Source: Planotetraspora mira (GTDB lineage Bacteria; Actinomycetota; Actinomycetes; Streptosporangiales; Streptosporangiaceae). Taken from it: a stretch of 64,000 nt of DNA. Below, piece after piece: positions 47,832-56,267 of the stretch (position 1 is its first letter; each line of letters starts with the position of its first letter). The position numbers and the translations under genes were made by a program. The stretch spans positions 124,001 to 188,000 of the forward strand of contig NZ_BOOO01000022.1 of NCBI RefSeq assembly GCF_016863275.1. Direction: 5' to 3'. The notes under the pieces were generated by a model. It ran no database searches. It saw nothing but the letters and a program-made list of their open reading frames with translations, and was not told the DNA's origin.

Positions 47832-48266
47832 ATGACCGGATTCAAGAAATTCCTGATGCGCGGCAACCTCGTGGAGCTCGCGGTCGCCGTCGTCATCGGC
47901 GCCGCCTTCAGCGGTTTGATCGAGGCCCTCGTGGCCGATGTCATCACCCCCCTCATCGCCGCGGCGACGGGCGGCAGCCAGCCCGACTTCTCGAAGTACG
48001 TCTTTCACGTGAACGGCGCGGAGTTCAAGTACGGCGACTTCATCAACCATGCGTTGTCGTTCCTCATCGTCGCCGCCGTCATCTACTGGCTCGTCGTCAT
48101 GCCGATGACCCGGCTCCTCAGCCTCTTCACGAAGGACAAGGAGGCGACCGAGAAGCCGTGCCCCGAGTGCCTGAGCGACATCCCCGTCGCCGCGCGCCGC
48201 TGCGCCTTCTGCACCGCCGAGCTCACCGTCCCCGCCCCCATCCACCCCGGCAGGCACTCCGCCTGA
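47832..48266 (+). CDS. mscL: Large-conductance mechanosensitive channel with C-terminal zinc ribbon
   Basis: MscL opens under high membrane tension to release solutes in hypo-osmotic shock. The 144-residue protein has the N-terminal amphipathic helix (MTGFKKFLMRGN), TM1 (LVELAVAVVIGAAFSGLIEA), a periplasmic loop (about 45-72) and TM2 (ALSFLIVAAVIYWLVVM). The cytoplasmic tail adds a CxxC-x10-CxxC zinc ribbon (C110, C113, C124, C127: CPECLSD and CAFCTAEL), absent from the E. coli protein. A run of imperfect 9-bp ATCTCCCTG repeats follows the stop (48268-48305). Confidence 0.93.
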   Translation: MTGFKKFLMRGNLVELAVAVVIGAAFSGLIEALVADVITPLIAAATGGSQPDFSKYVFHVNGAEFKYGDFINHALSFLIVAAVIYWLVVMPMTRLLSLFTKDKEATEKPCPECLSDIPVAARRCAFCTAELTVPAPIHPGRHSA

Positions 48267-48449
48267 TCTGCCAGATCTCCCCGATCTCCCTGATCTCCCT
48301 GATTTCTCGCACCGCGGCCGAGCCTGAATGAACAGGCGAGCCGAGCACCCCCTTGAACGCGCCCTATTTGCGCACGGTCCACCTCGCCCACACGGTGGGC
48401 ACGGACGACCACTCACTTTCCGCGTGCTCGGCTCGCCCGTGGCCGCGTC

Positions 48450-48779
48450 TCATCGACGCGCGCTGTCAGGCGTTCCCTGGTCCGGGCTCCCGGGCGGTTC
48501 GAGCAGATTGAGCCGACCCGCCCCCCGGCAGGTACGGCAGGCGCTTCCCGAGTCCGTCTCTCCGGTGGCAGCGCAGGACGAGCAGGCCATGAGCGCGGCG
48601 AAGCGCCTGTCACGATAGCTGTGCGTGCGCCAAGTCCGCTCGATCTGCCATTGCTGCACCCAGGCGAACATGTCGATCTCGGCGAACGCCGATTCGCTGA
48701 GCGCCCAGGCGAGAGCGACGATGCGCATCTGCAATCCCACCTCGGGACGATTACGGACGCCGATGTGGTTGCGATTCAC
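48450..48779 (-). CDS. Small hypothetical protein with CxxC pairs
   Basis: A 109-residue protein from GTG 48779 (VNRNHIGVRNRPEVGLQMR) with AAGGA about 10 nt upstream. The middle is helical and Trp-rich (DMFAWVQQWQIERTWRTHSY). The C-terminal part has C66xxC69 and C82xxC85 with glycine spacing (ACSSCAATGETDSGSACRTC), like one DnaJ-type zinc repeat. No other domain is visible. Function unknown; convergent with mscL and divergent from the XRE regulator region. Confidence 0.6.
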   Translation of the reverse strand: MNRNHIGVRNRPEVGLQMRIVALAWALSESAFAEIDMFAWVQQWQIERTWRTHSYRDRRFAALMACSSCAATGETDSGSACRTCRGAGRLNLLEPPGSPDQGTPDSARR

Positions 48780-49125
48780 GAAGGATCGTCCTTTGCTTAG
48801 CGGCAATTCGGGTGGTCTTCTCCGCTGGGCCGATGTGGCGACATCGGCCCAGCGCTAGTAAGGAAACCGCTGACCGGAATCACGCCCTTCTTCCGAAACC
48901 CCTTCAGAGGACCGATAGCGGTGATGTGCGGTATACAGCCAGTTTCGCCCGCCAAGTAAAGCCGTACAACTGTCACTGGCAATTGCCACCGGAATATACC
49001 TTTGGCGGATACCTCCGGCCTTTGCCAATGGCGGTTACCTTTGGTGCTTAACAACACCCCTGTCGTCCCCCTTCGGCCTCCCGGTGCGAACCCCCGCAGC
49101 GGCACCAGGAAAGAAGACCGCGTCG
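48780..49125. other. 346-bp regulatory gap before the XRE gene, with a palindrome
   Basis: No gene is visible. The stretch contains TGGCAATTGCCA (48977-48988), a perfect 12-bp palindrome about 140 bp before the XRE start, and two direct copies of ACCTTTGG (about 48998 and 49039). It is less GC-rich than the flanking genes and should carry the promoter of the XRE gene; the palindrome is a candidate operator. The minus-strand gene at 48779 also starts here. Confidence 0.45.
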
Positions 49126-49977
49126 ATGGCGAGTCCCAACCCCACCCTGCGCCGGCGCCAGCTCGCCAACCGGCTGCGAGAACTGCGCCAGGGCAGCGGC
49201 CTGACCCTCGACGAGGTGGCGCAGGAGCTGCTCTGCTCGCCCGCCAAAATCAGCCGGCTGGAGACCGCCCAGCGCGGCGTCAGCCAGCGCGACGTCCGCG
49301 ACCTGTGCCGCATCTACGGACTGACGGACTCGTCCGTCGTCGACACCCTGATGACACTCGCGCGCGAAGCACGGCAGCCCGGGTGGTGGACGGACTACGA
49401 AGACCTGGATCTCACTCCCTTCATCGGCCTGGAGGCCGACGCCTCGGCGATCACCGAACACACGACCTGTCTCATCCCCGGCCTCATGCAGACGGAGGAG
49501 TACGCCAGGGCGACCCTCCAGGGTCTGCTCCCCCGCATCCGCCGCGAGGTCCTCGAAGAGAGGGTGGACGCCAGGATGAGAAGGCAGCGGCTGATCATGC
49601 AGGATGACCCGCCCGACTACTGGGTCCTGTTGGACGAGTCGGTCCTGCGCCGCCATGTCGGCAGCAGGGGGATCATGCGCGCACAACTCGAGTGGGCGAT
49701 CGAGATCGCCGAACTGCCGCACGTCACCCTTCAGGTCATCCCGTTCAGCGTCGGGGCGTACATGGGCCTCGACAATTCCTTCGTCCTCCTGGAGATCGCC
49801 GACGCGGCCGTCTCCGATGTGGTGTGCGTCGAGGGGGTCATGGGCCTCACCTATATGGAGAGGCCCGCCGAGCTGGAGAAATACCGAGAGGTGCTCGATC
49901 ATCTGAGAGCCTCCGCACTCGACCCACGAGCCTCACTTGCGCTGATCACCGAAGCCGTCAAGATGTACGCAGAGTGA
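49126..49977 (+). CDS. XRE family helix-turn-helix regulator with DUF5753
   Basis: A 283-residue protein of the large actinomycete XRE/DUF5753 group. The HTH domain is at about 10-66 (LANRLRELRQGSGLTLDEVA; LLCSPAKISRLETAQRGVS). The rest is the DUF5753 ligand-binding-like domain (TTCLIPGLMQTEEYARATL; VTLQVIPFSVGAYMGLDNSF). ATG 49126 has AGGAAAGAAG upstream. These proteins usually act with a DUF397 partner, here encoded 45 bp downstream. Such pairs affect development or antibiotic output in Streptomyces; the target is unknown. Confidence 0.92.
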   Translation: MASPNPTLRRRQLANRLRELRQGSGLTLDEVAQELLCSPAKISRLETAQRGVSQRDVRDLCRIYGLTDSSVVDTLMTLAREARQPGWWTDYEDLDLTPFIGLEADASAITEHTTCLIPGLMQTEEYARATLQGLLPRIRREVLEERVDARMRRQRLIMQDDPPDYWVLLDESVLRRHVGSRGIMRAQLEWAIEIAELPHVTLQVIPFSVGAYMGLDNSFVLLEIADAAVSDVVCVEGVMGLTYMERPAELEKYREVLDHLRASALDPRASLALITEAVKMYAE

Positions 49978-50022
49978 TTACGGTTGCCCGCCCTCAGGGG
50001 CCGGCCCACCCAAGGAGAGACA

Positions 50023-50238
50023 ATGAGGTCCTCGCGTTCTGCGCACTTCTCTGACCTTGATTGGCGCACCGCCAGCCGGTGCACCGGTGGCAATTGCGTG
50101 GAAGTCGCCACGGCGGGCGAGATAGTCGCCGTCCGAGACTCCAAGGACCCAGAAGGGCCTGTGCTCGTCTACACGGCCTCCGAGTGGAGCGAGTTCGCGG
50201 CGAAGGTGCGGAAGGGTCAGTACGACCGCCTCGCGTGA
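50023..50238 (+). CDS. DUF397 domain protein
   Basis: A 71-residue DUF397 protein: LDWRTASRCTGGNCVEVA, then IVAVRDSKDPEGPVLVYTAS and EWSEFAAKVRKGQYD. ATG 50023 has AAGGAGAGA 6 nt upstream. It is the partner gene of the XRE/DUF5753 regulator upstream; small DUF397 proteins probably modulate their XRE partner. A perfect hairpin ends the unit. Confidence 0.92.
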   Translation: MRSSRSAHFSDLDWRTASRCTGGNCVEVATAGEIVAVRDSKDPEGPVLVYTASEWSEFAAKVRKGQYDRLA

Positions 50239-50250
50239 TCGACTTCCTCG

Positions 50251-50289
50251 GAGATTCTGAGATGCATCCCGGGTGCATCTCAGAATCTC
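50251..50289 (+). terminator. Perfect 16-bp hairpin after the first DUF397 gene
   Basis: GAGATTCTGAGATGCA (50251-50266) pairs exactly with 50274-50289 around TCCCGGG. It lies 12 bp after the stop codon, and the arms are less GC-rich than usual here. Confidence 0.85.
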
Positions 50290-50527
50290 ATAATCGGCCC
50301 GCGAGATCAGATCTGGAAAACAAAATTCGAACGATAGCGCCTGGGTCGATCCGGATAAAAGAGTGGCTACAGCCTGTTCAGTCATCATTTATCCTGACCG
50401 GCCTTCAATCCGGCCATAAGTGGAACGACAAGCCATCATTTCTGCTCGCTCGAGATTCGAGGCAAAGAGTCCTCACGTCGCTCCACGCAAAGGGTCACGA
50501 TCCTTTGTCGATCCAAGGAGGAATGAC

Positions 50528-50995
50528 GTGCCACGAGGATCGCGATCCACCCGCTACGCCAGCCTGATAACTGCCATCGTCGCACCTCCCGGCCTAGGCG
50601 GCGGCATATGGCTGACGATCCGATCAATTGTCGCGACGTCACCAAGAGAAGCCCTCTTGTGGGCAGCCATAACGACTGCCGGCGGCTACACGATCGCTTT
50701 AATCTTCGTATTCTTGTTTTACCTCCCCTCGATCACGACCGCCGCGGGCAGGCTATTCAGTCACTTGGACGTGCGGAGCGAACGAGATGCACAGGCGGCC
50801 CTAATCCGAGCACAAGCTCATGCAATAATCCTCGACAGTGAACCCCAAACGATCGATGTCATACCTGGATCAGAAAAGACCGAGAGCACGGAACTTTCAC
50901 CAAGCCGGGATGCGACCGGGGCAGGCAGGCAAGAAAAAGCCATTCACCCGACGACTGAATCCGGCCCGAGGAACAGTGACGTTCAATCGGGTTGA
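50528..50995 (+). CDS. Small membrane protein with two TM helices, atypical codon use
   Basis: The start is GTG 50528, with AAGGAGG 6 nt upstream, giving 155 residues. Two TM helices (about 12-32 and 41-66; ALIFVFLFYLPSITTAAGRL at the end of the second) are followed by a charged helix (VRSERDAQAALIRAQAHAI) and a disordered Ser/Thr/Glu tail. Codons are noticeably AT-richer than in neighbours, suggesting transfer. Unknown function; it lies between two DUF397 genes and may belong to their system. Confidence 0.65.
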   Translation: MPRGSRSTRYASLITAIVAPPGLGGGIWLTIRSIVATSPREALLWAAITTAGGYTIALIFVFLFYLPSITTAAGRLFSHLDVRSERDAQAALIRAQAHAIILDSEPQTIDVIPGSEKTESTELSPSRDATGAGRQEKAIHPTTESGPRNSDVQSG

Positions 50996-51169
50996 TCCTC
51001 GCTCTATGGCGGCTGACCATCTCACAGTCTTCGCCGAGAACCACGCGAACGCTCAGCCCCAGCAGCCACCCCAACACGTGCCAAGATGGTCATATCAGGA
51101 CACACAATTTACAATCGGGCGTGATGACATCTCACGAGGGACCTCGTCGGCCTCCCGGAGAGGATGCAC

Positions 51170-51385
51170 ATGGGGATGGAAACCACTTTTCACGGCGCCA
51201 AATGGAACTCCAATTGCACAGGCGGCAGCTGTGTCGAGGTGGCCTTCCAGAACGGCTCAATCGTCGTGCGGGACGGCAAGAGCGGCGATGAAAGTCCCGT
51301 TCTCGTGTTCAGCGTCGACGAGTGGGAGGGCTTTCTGGCAGGCGTGCGCGAAGGCGTCTTCACGGTCGCCAGCCTCAGCCGCTGA
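51170..51385 (+). CDS. Second DUF397 domain protein
   Basis: A 71-residue DUF397 protein (AKWNSNCTGGSCVEVAFQ; GSIVVRDGKSGDESPVLVFS; EWEGFLAGVREGVF). ATG 51170 has GGAGAGG 6 nt upstream; ATG codons at 51164 and 51176 are in frame. It differs clearly from the protein at 50023 and has no XRE gene of its own beside it, so both may answer to the XRE protein at 49126 or to distant partners. Confidence 0.9.
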   Translation: MGMETTFHGAKWNSNCTGGSCVEVAFQNGSIVVRDGKSGDESPVLVFSVDEWEGFLAGVREGVFTVASLSR

Positions 51386-51463
51386 CCGACCATCCGGCCC
51401 TGACGGGGCCACCGGAGTACCCACCGATCCGTCCCGGACGACCCGGGCATGCCGCAGACGGCA

Positions 51464-51495
51464 CGAAGGCGCATCCCGGTTGGGATGCGCCTTCG
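51464..51495 (+). terminator. 14-bp hairpin after the second DUF397 gene
   Basis: CGAAGGCGCATCCC (51464-51477) pairs exactly with GGGATGCGCCTTCG (51482-51495) around GGTT. Confidence 0.85.
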
Positions 51496-51530
51496 GCATG
51501 TGTCGGCCTACGACCGGTGGGTGGTGGCGT

Positions 51531-51560
51531 CCGGGGGGCGGGTGGTAACCCGCCCCCCGG
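51531..51560. terminator. 13-bp hairpin with T tract between convergent units
   Basis: CCGGGGGGCGGGT (51531-51543) pairs exactly with ACCCGCCCCCCGG (51548-51560) around GGTA, followed on the plus strand by AGTTTT. It separates the DUF397 unit from the minus-strand glucanase operon ending at 51642 and may serve both. Confidence 0.8.
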
Positions 51561-51641
51561 AGTTTTGGGGCCGGCCATGGGCGGAACCCCCGGAACAGTG
51601 GTCCCGCATCGGCCGGCCAGGAGGCGCGGCGTCCTAGTGGG

Positions 51642-53642
51642 CTATGACCACGGGGACGGGGCCGGGGGCGCGATGACCGGCGGGCGGTCGTCGCAGGTGA
51701 TGGTGTTCGGCAGCTCCCAGGGGGCGAGCCAGGGGCCGGTGGTGCCGCCGCCGTCGTTGCCGCCGAGGTCCGTCAGCGAGAACTCCGAGCCGGCCGGGGT
51801 GAAGTTGAACGACCCGCAGTTGTTGACGCCCACCGCGCCGACGTTGCGGGCGTCCACGTTCTGGAAGGTCGCGGCACCCTTCACGCGGGCGCTGACCACC
51901 GAGGTGCCCGTGCCGTCGACCCTGATGTCCTTGAAGTGGACGTTCGTGATCGAGTACAGGTCCTTCACCGGGAAGTCGCTGACGAGCATGATCGCGTTGT
52001 AGGTGTTGTCGAGGAAGTGGTCCCCCACGACCTGGATGTCCGCGTCGATGTTCTTCTCCAGCGCGTACAGCCAGATCGCCCCGAGGCCGATGTTCCAGTT
52101 CAGCTCGTACGTGCCGGCGCGGACCGTGGTGTTGTCGGTGATCCACAGGTGCCCGGCGAACGCCTCGGCGCCGAAGCGGGAGCCCGCCTGGATGGCGCTG
52201 CCCTCGCGGATCGGGTCGGCGATCAGGTTGCCCGAGACCGTGTTGTCCTTGCCGCCGTAGATGGCGATGCCGTTCGCGAGCACCGGCGTCTGCACGGTGT
52301 TGTGGTCGAACGTGTTGTTGACGTTGGAGGTCTTCTCCGACCACATGGCGAGGGCGTCGTCACCCGTGTTGCGGATGAAGTTGTTCTTCACGAGCGAGTT
52401 CGTGACGCCGGTGTGGAAGTTCAGGCCGTCGGCGATCTGGTCGACGATGACGTTGTTCGTGACCTTCACGTTCTTCATCGGGCCGTCGAACCACAGGCCC
52501 ACCTTGGTGTGGCGGATGTAGAGGCCGTCGATGGTCGAGTCGCTCATCGCGCCGCCGATGCCGTTCACCTGGTCGGTGTCGATGCGCTCGCGGACGTCGC
52601 CCTCGATCGCGAAGCCGGACAGGTGGACGTTCCTGCTGCCGCCGACCGACGCGTCCTTGCCGTAGAACCCGACACCGGTGTGCACGGAACCGTCGGGGGC
52701 CGGCGTGCTCAGCGCCACCTCACGGCCCTTGATGATCGTGTACCAGCTGCCGGCGCCTTCGATCGTCACGTCGTCGACGATGATGTGGCGGTTCACCTGG
52801 TAGGTGCCCGGCGGGACGTAGACCTTCAGGTGGATGCGCTTCGCGAACGCGATCGCCTTGTCGAACGCGCCGGCGGAGTCGCGCTTGCCGAACGGGTCGG
52901 CGCCGAACGCCAGCACGTTCGCCGCGAGCAGGTTGACCTTCGGCGCCCCGACGAGCTGCGAGTCGAAGACGTCGATGACCGTCCACGCGGCCTTCGCGCC
53001 GGCGGGGACGGCCAGCCGCACCTTGTCGCCCGCGCGGTACTTCTGGCCGAGCAGCAGACGCTGCTCGTCGTAGAAGTGGTTCGGGCGGAACGGCTTGGTG
53101 ATCGTCGGGGTGGGCGTCGTGGCGTTGGGCACGCACGCGCACTCGGTGATCCACCAGTCGGGGTGCAGCAGGTCCGCGTTCGGGTCGTTCGTGAACGGAT
53201 ACTGGTTGTACAGCCACGCGTACTGCGACGTGAGGGTCATGGTGGTGCGGTTCTTGCCGTTCACCGTGACGTCGAGCGGCGAGGTGATGCCGCCGCCCCC
53301 CGGCGCGTCGGGGATGCTGTACCGCACGTTGATCGCGTTGGCCGCGCTCGGCAACGTGAACTCGACGTACTGCCCGGGCGTGAGTTTGACCGCCTTACGG
53401 CCGGATGCCTCCGCGGGCAACGTGTACGCGGTGCGGTCCGGGCCGATGACCGAGCCGTTCGTCCTGGCGTTCTCCGCCTCCTGCTCGGCGAAGTCGACGC
53501 TCGCGCCCCGGCCCGCGACGAGCGACGGGGCGAGGGCGGCGCGCGTCACGACCGGGGACGCCGAGGTGGAGGCGGAGGCGGGAGCCGACAGCGCTACGAG
53601 ACCGGTGGCCGCAAGGGCCACGGATAAGAGGGATCTGAGCAT
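51642..53642 (-). CDS. Secreted GH87-type alpha-1,3-glucanase (mutanase/mycodextranase family)
   Basis: A 666-residue exported enzyme. Signal peptide to about residue 25 (APASAS). Residues about 48-230 form a CBM6/CBM35-like beta domain (FAEQEAENARTNGSVIG; GQYVEFTLPSAANAINVRYS). A right-handed beta-helix follows from about 238 (VYVPPGTYQVNRHIIVDDVT; LYIRHTKVGLWFDGP). D405 (IADGLNFH) and D428/D429 (NTGDDALAMW) keep the 0/+23/+24 spacing of the GH87 catalytic aspartates. It should cut alpha-1,3-glucan or nigeran outside the cell. Last gene of the importer operon, 18 bp after the GH13 gene. No C-terminal binding domains. Confidence 0.85.
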   Translation of the reverse strand: MLRSLLSVALAATGLVALSAPASASTSASPVVTRAALAPSLVAGRGASVDFAEQEAENARTNGSVIGPDRTAYTLPAEASGRKAVKLTPGQYVEFTLPSAANAINVRYSIPDAPGGGGITSPLDVTVNGKNRTTMTLTSQYAWLYNQYPFTNDPNADLLHPDWWITECACVPNATTPTPTITKPFRPNHFYDEQRLLLGQKYRAGDKVRLAVPAGAKAAWTVIDVFDSQLVGAPKVNLLAANVLAFGADPFGKRDSAGAFDKAIAFAKRIHLKVYVPPGTYQVNRHIIVDDVTIEGAGSWYTIIKGREVALSTPAPDGSVHTGVGFYGKDASVGGSRNVHLSGFAIEGDVRERIDTDQVNGIGGAMSDSTIDGLYIRHTKVGLWFDGPMKNVKVTNNVIVDQIADGLNFHTGVTNSLVKNNFIRNTGDDALAMWSEKTSNVNNTFDHNTVQTPVLANGIAIYGGKDNTVSGNLIADPIREGSAIQAGSRFGAEAFAGHLWITDNTTVRAGTYELNWNIGLGAIWLYALEKNIDADIQVVGDHFLDNTYNAIMLVSDFPVKDLYSITNVHFKDIRVDGTGTSVVSARVKGAATFQNVDARNVGAVGVNNCGSFNFTPAGSEFSLTDLGGNDGGGTTGPWLAPWELPNTITCDDRPPVIAPPAPSPWS

Positions 53643-53660
53643 GGGGGGTGTGACCTACCT

Positions 53661-55241
53661 TCAGGAGGAAAGCCAGGCGGTGGTGTCGGTGGGCAGAAGA
53701 TCACCGTCAAGGGGTCCGCTCGTCAGCAGGATCGACTCGTGCGGCGGGAGCCGTACCGGCTGGGAGCCGAGGTTGACCACGCAGATCAGGCCGGAGTCGC
53801 GAGTGAAGGCCAGGACGCCGTCCCCCAGGGGCAGCCAGGCCATCACACCGTCTCCGAGCCGCTCGCGGCGGATGCCCAGAGCAGCGCGGTAGAGGGACAA
53901 CATCGATTCGGGGTCGGCCAGCTGGTCCTCGACCGTCATCGTGCTCCAGCCCGCGGGCTGCGGCAGCCAGGGCACGCCCGTGCTGAAGCCGAACGGCGGC
54001 TCGCCGCCCGACCACGGCAGCGGCACCCGGCAGCCGTCGCGACCGGGGTCGGTGTGTCCCGACCGGGCCCAGATCGGGTCCTCGCGCAGGTCGTCGGGGA
54101 TGTCCTCGACCTCCCACAGGCCGAGTTCCTCACCCTGGTAGACGTAGACGCTGCCGGGCAGGGCCATCGCCAGGAGCGCCGCCGCGCGCGCCCGCCGGGT
54201 GCCCAGCTCGAAGTCGGACGGCATGCCGTGCTTGCGGTCGCCGTGGTCGAAGGACGTGTCCGCCCTGCCGAACCGGGTCGCCGGCCGGGTCACGTCGTGG
54301 TTCGACAACACCCAGGTCGCGGGGGCGCCGATCGGCACGTGAGTGGCCAGCGTCATGTCGATGACGTCGCGCAGGGCGTCCGGCTCCCAGGGGCTCGCCA
54401 GGAACGCGAAGTTGAACGCGGTGTGCATCTCGTCGGGACGCAGGTAGAGGGCGAACCGCTCCTGGTCGGGCAGCCAGACCTCGCCGATCAGGACCCGCTG
54501 TCCGTAATCGTCGGCGATGCGGCGCCACTCGCGGTAGATCTCGTGGACACCGTCGTGGTCGGTGTAGGACTCCTCGACGCTGTCCAGGTCCTTGACGAGC
54601 ACGGCCGCGGAGTCGATGCGGATGCCGTCGACGCCCCGGTCGAACCAGAAGCGCAGCACGTCGAGGAACTCCTCCCGCACGGCGGGGTTGTTCCAGTTGA
54701 AGTCGGGCTGCTCGGGCGCGAACAGGTGCAGGTACCACTCGCCGTCGGGGACCTGGGTCCACGCCGGCCCACCGAAGATCGACTTCCAGCCGTTCGGCGG
54801 GCCGTCGCCGTTTCCAGGACGGAACCAGAACCGCTCCCGAGCCTCCGAACCGGGACCGGCCTCCAGCGCCTCCTGGAACCAGACCATCTGGTCGGAGCCG
54901 TGGTTGGGGACGACGTCGACGATGGTGCGGATGCCGAGGTCGTGCGCCTCCTCGATGAGCTTCTCCGCCTCGGCCAGCGTGCCGAAGACCGGCTCGATGT
55001 TCCGGTAGTCGGCCACGTCGTAGCCGCCGTCGGCCATGGGCGACGGGTACCACGGATTCAGCCAGATGGCGTCCACACCGAGCTCGGAAAGATACGGGAG
55101 ACGTGCCCGCAGCCCTGCCAGGTCACCTGTGCCGTCGCCGTTACCGTCGGCGAAACTGCGCAGGTAGACCTGGTAGATCGAGGCACCCCTCCACCATCCG
55201 TCGGGATTGCGAATCGTCCCCGGGGACGTGCTGCCGGGCAT
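53661..55241 (-). CDS. GH13 alpha-glucosidase (oligo-alpha-glucosidase type)
   Basis: A 526-residue cytoplasmic enzyme without signal peptide. Barrel motifs: WWRGASIYQVYLRSFADGNG, then TIVDVVPNHGSD, nucleophile D210 (GVDGIRIDSAAVL), acid/base E254 (VLIGEVWLPDQ) and D316 (VLSNHDVTRPATR). It should hydrolyse imported alpha-linked gluco-oligosaccharides to glucose; its place in the operon suggests nigero-oligosaccharides (alpha-1,3), but bond specificity is inferred. It lies 30 bp after the MalG-type permease gene. Confidence 0.92.
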   Translation of the reverse strand: MPGSTSPGTIRNPDGWWRGASIYQVYLRSFADGNGDGTGDLAGLRARLPYLSELGVDAIWLNPWYPSPMADGGYDVADYRNIEPVFGTLAEAEKLIEEAHDLGIRTIVDVVPNHGSDQMVWFQEALEAGPGSEARERFWFRPGNGDGPPNGWKSIFGGPAWTQVPDGEWYLHLFAPEQPDFNWNNPAVREEFLDVLRFWFDRGVDGIRIDSAAVLVKDLDSVEESYTDHDGVHEIYREWRRIADDYGQRVLIGEVWLPDQERFALYLRPDEMHTAFNFAFLASPWEPDALRDVIDMTLATHVPIGAPATWVLSNHDVTRPATRFGRADTSFDHGDRKHGMPSDFELGTRRARAAALLAMALPGSVYVYQGEELGLWEVEDIPDDLREDPIWARSGHTDPGRDGCRVPLPWSGGEPPFGFSTGVPWLPQPAGWSTMTVEDQLADPESMLSLYRAALGIRRERLGDGVMAWLPLGDGVLAFTRDSGLICVVNLGSQPVRLPPHESILLTSGPLDGDLLPTDTTAWLSS

Positions 55242-55271
55242 GCTGAATACAGCTCCTTACGGTGAAGGGCG

Positions 55272-56255
55272 TCAGCCCTTGAGGCTGCCGGCGGTGAGAC
55301 CGGCCATGATGTGGCGCTGGAAGATGAAGAAGACGACGATGGTCGGGATGCTCGCGATCACCAGCGAGGCGACCAGCACGTTCTGCGGCATCTGCGAGGA
55401 CAGCGAGGCGATGCCGATGCTGATGGACATCTTGTCGCTGTCCGGCAGGACCAGCAGCGGCCAGACGAAGTCCCGCCAGACGTTCACCACGGTGAGGATG
55501 GAGACCACGCCGAGGATCGGGCGGGAGATCGGCATCACCACCGACCACAGGATGCGGCCGGGCGACGCGCCGTCGATCTCGGCGGCTTCCAGCAGTTCTC
55601 TGGGGATCGAGTCGAAGAAGCGCTTGAGCAGGAAGACGTTGAAGCCGTTCGCCGCGGCCGGCAGCCAGATCGCCCACGGGGTGTTGAGCAGGTCCCAGTG
55701 GAAGAACGGCACGTCCTTCACGGTGAGGTACGCCGGCAGCATGATGACCAGCGGCGGGATCATCAGCGTCGACAACATCAGGGCCAGGACGACCTTGCCG
55801 AGCACCGGGCGGAGCTTGGACAGGGCGTAGGCCGCCGAGACGTCGAACGCGAGGGTCAGCAGCCAGGCGCCGCCCGCGTACAGGGCCGTGTTGCCGAGCA
55901 GCCTGCCCAGCTCAAGCAGATCCCACGCCTGCAGGTAGCCGTCCAGCGAGAAGTGGGTCGGCAGGAAGGTCGGCGGGATGGAATTGAGCTCCTCCGTCGA
56001 CTTCATCGCGCCGGTGATCATCCAGTAGAGCGGGAAGACGAACGCGGCGGTGAAGCTGACGACCGTGATCACCAGCACGGTCCAGTAGATGATCCGGCCG
56101 TGGGTGGTGTTGAGCTGGTGCGGCGAGACGGCGGTGCGGAACTGCGTGTTGATCGGCTTGCGCGGGCGCCGGTCCCGGCCCCCGTCGCGCCCCTCCCGGC
56201 CGGGAGTGAGCGGCGTTTGCGCGGAACGACCCGGCGTGACAGTGACATTGGACAT
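55272..56255 (-). CDS. Sugar ABC permease (MalG type) of the alpha-glucan importer
   Basis: A 327-residue permease. A cytoplasmic Arg-rich tail (about 1-50) precedes six TM helices, starting IIYWTVLVITVVSFTAAFVF. The EAA loop is EAAEIDGASPGRILWSVVMP near residue 220. It ends HIMAGLTAGSLKG like other MalG proteins. ATG 56255 has GGGGGAG upstream; the gene is 12 bp after the MalF-type permease gene, so they are co-translated. Confidence 0.93.
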   Translation of the reverse strand: MSNVTVTPGRSAQTPLTPGREGRDGGRDRRPRKPINTQFRTAVSPHQLNTTHGRIIYWTVLVITVVSFTAAFVFPLYWMITGAMKSTEELNSIPPTFLPTHFSLDGYLQAWDLLELGRLLGNTALYAGGAWLLTLAFDVSAAYALSKLRPVLGKVVLALMLSTLMIPPLVIMLPAYLTVKDVPFFHWDLLNTPWAIWLPAAANGFNVFLLKRFFDSIPRELLEAAEIDGASPGRILWSVVMPISRPILGVVSILTVVNVWRDFVWPLLVLPDSDKMSISIGIASLSSQMPQNVLVASLVIASIPTIVVFFIFQRHIMAGLTAGSLKG

Positions 56256-56267
56256 GGTCGCTCCCCC

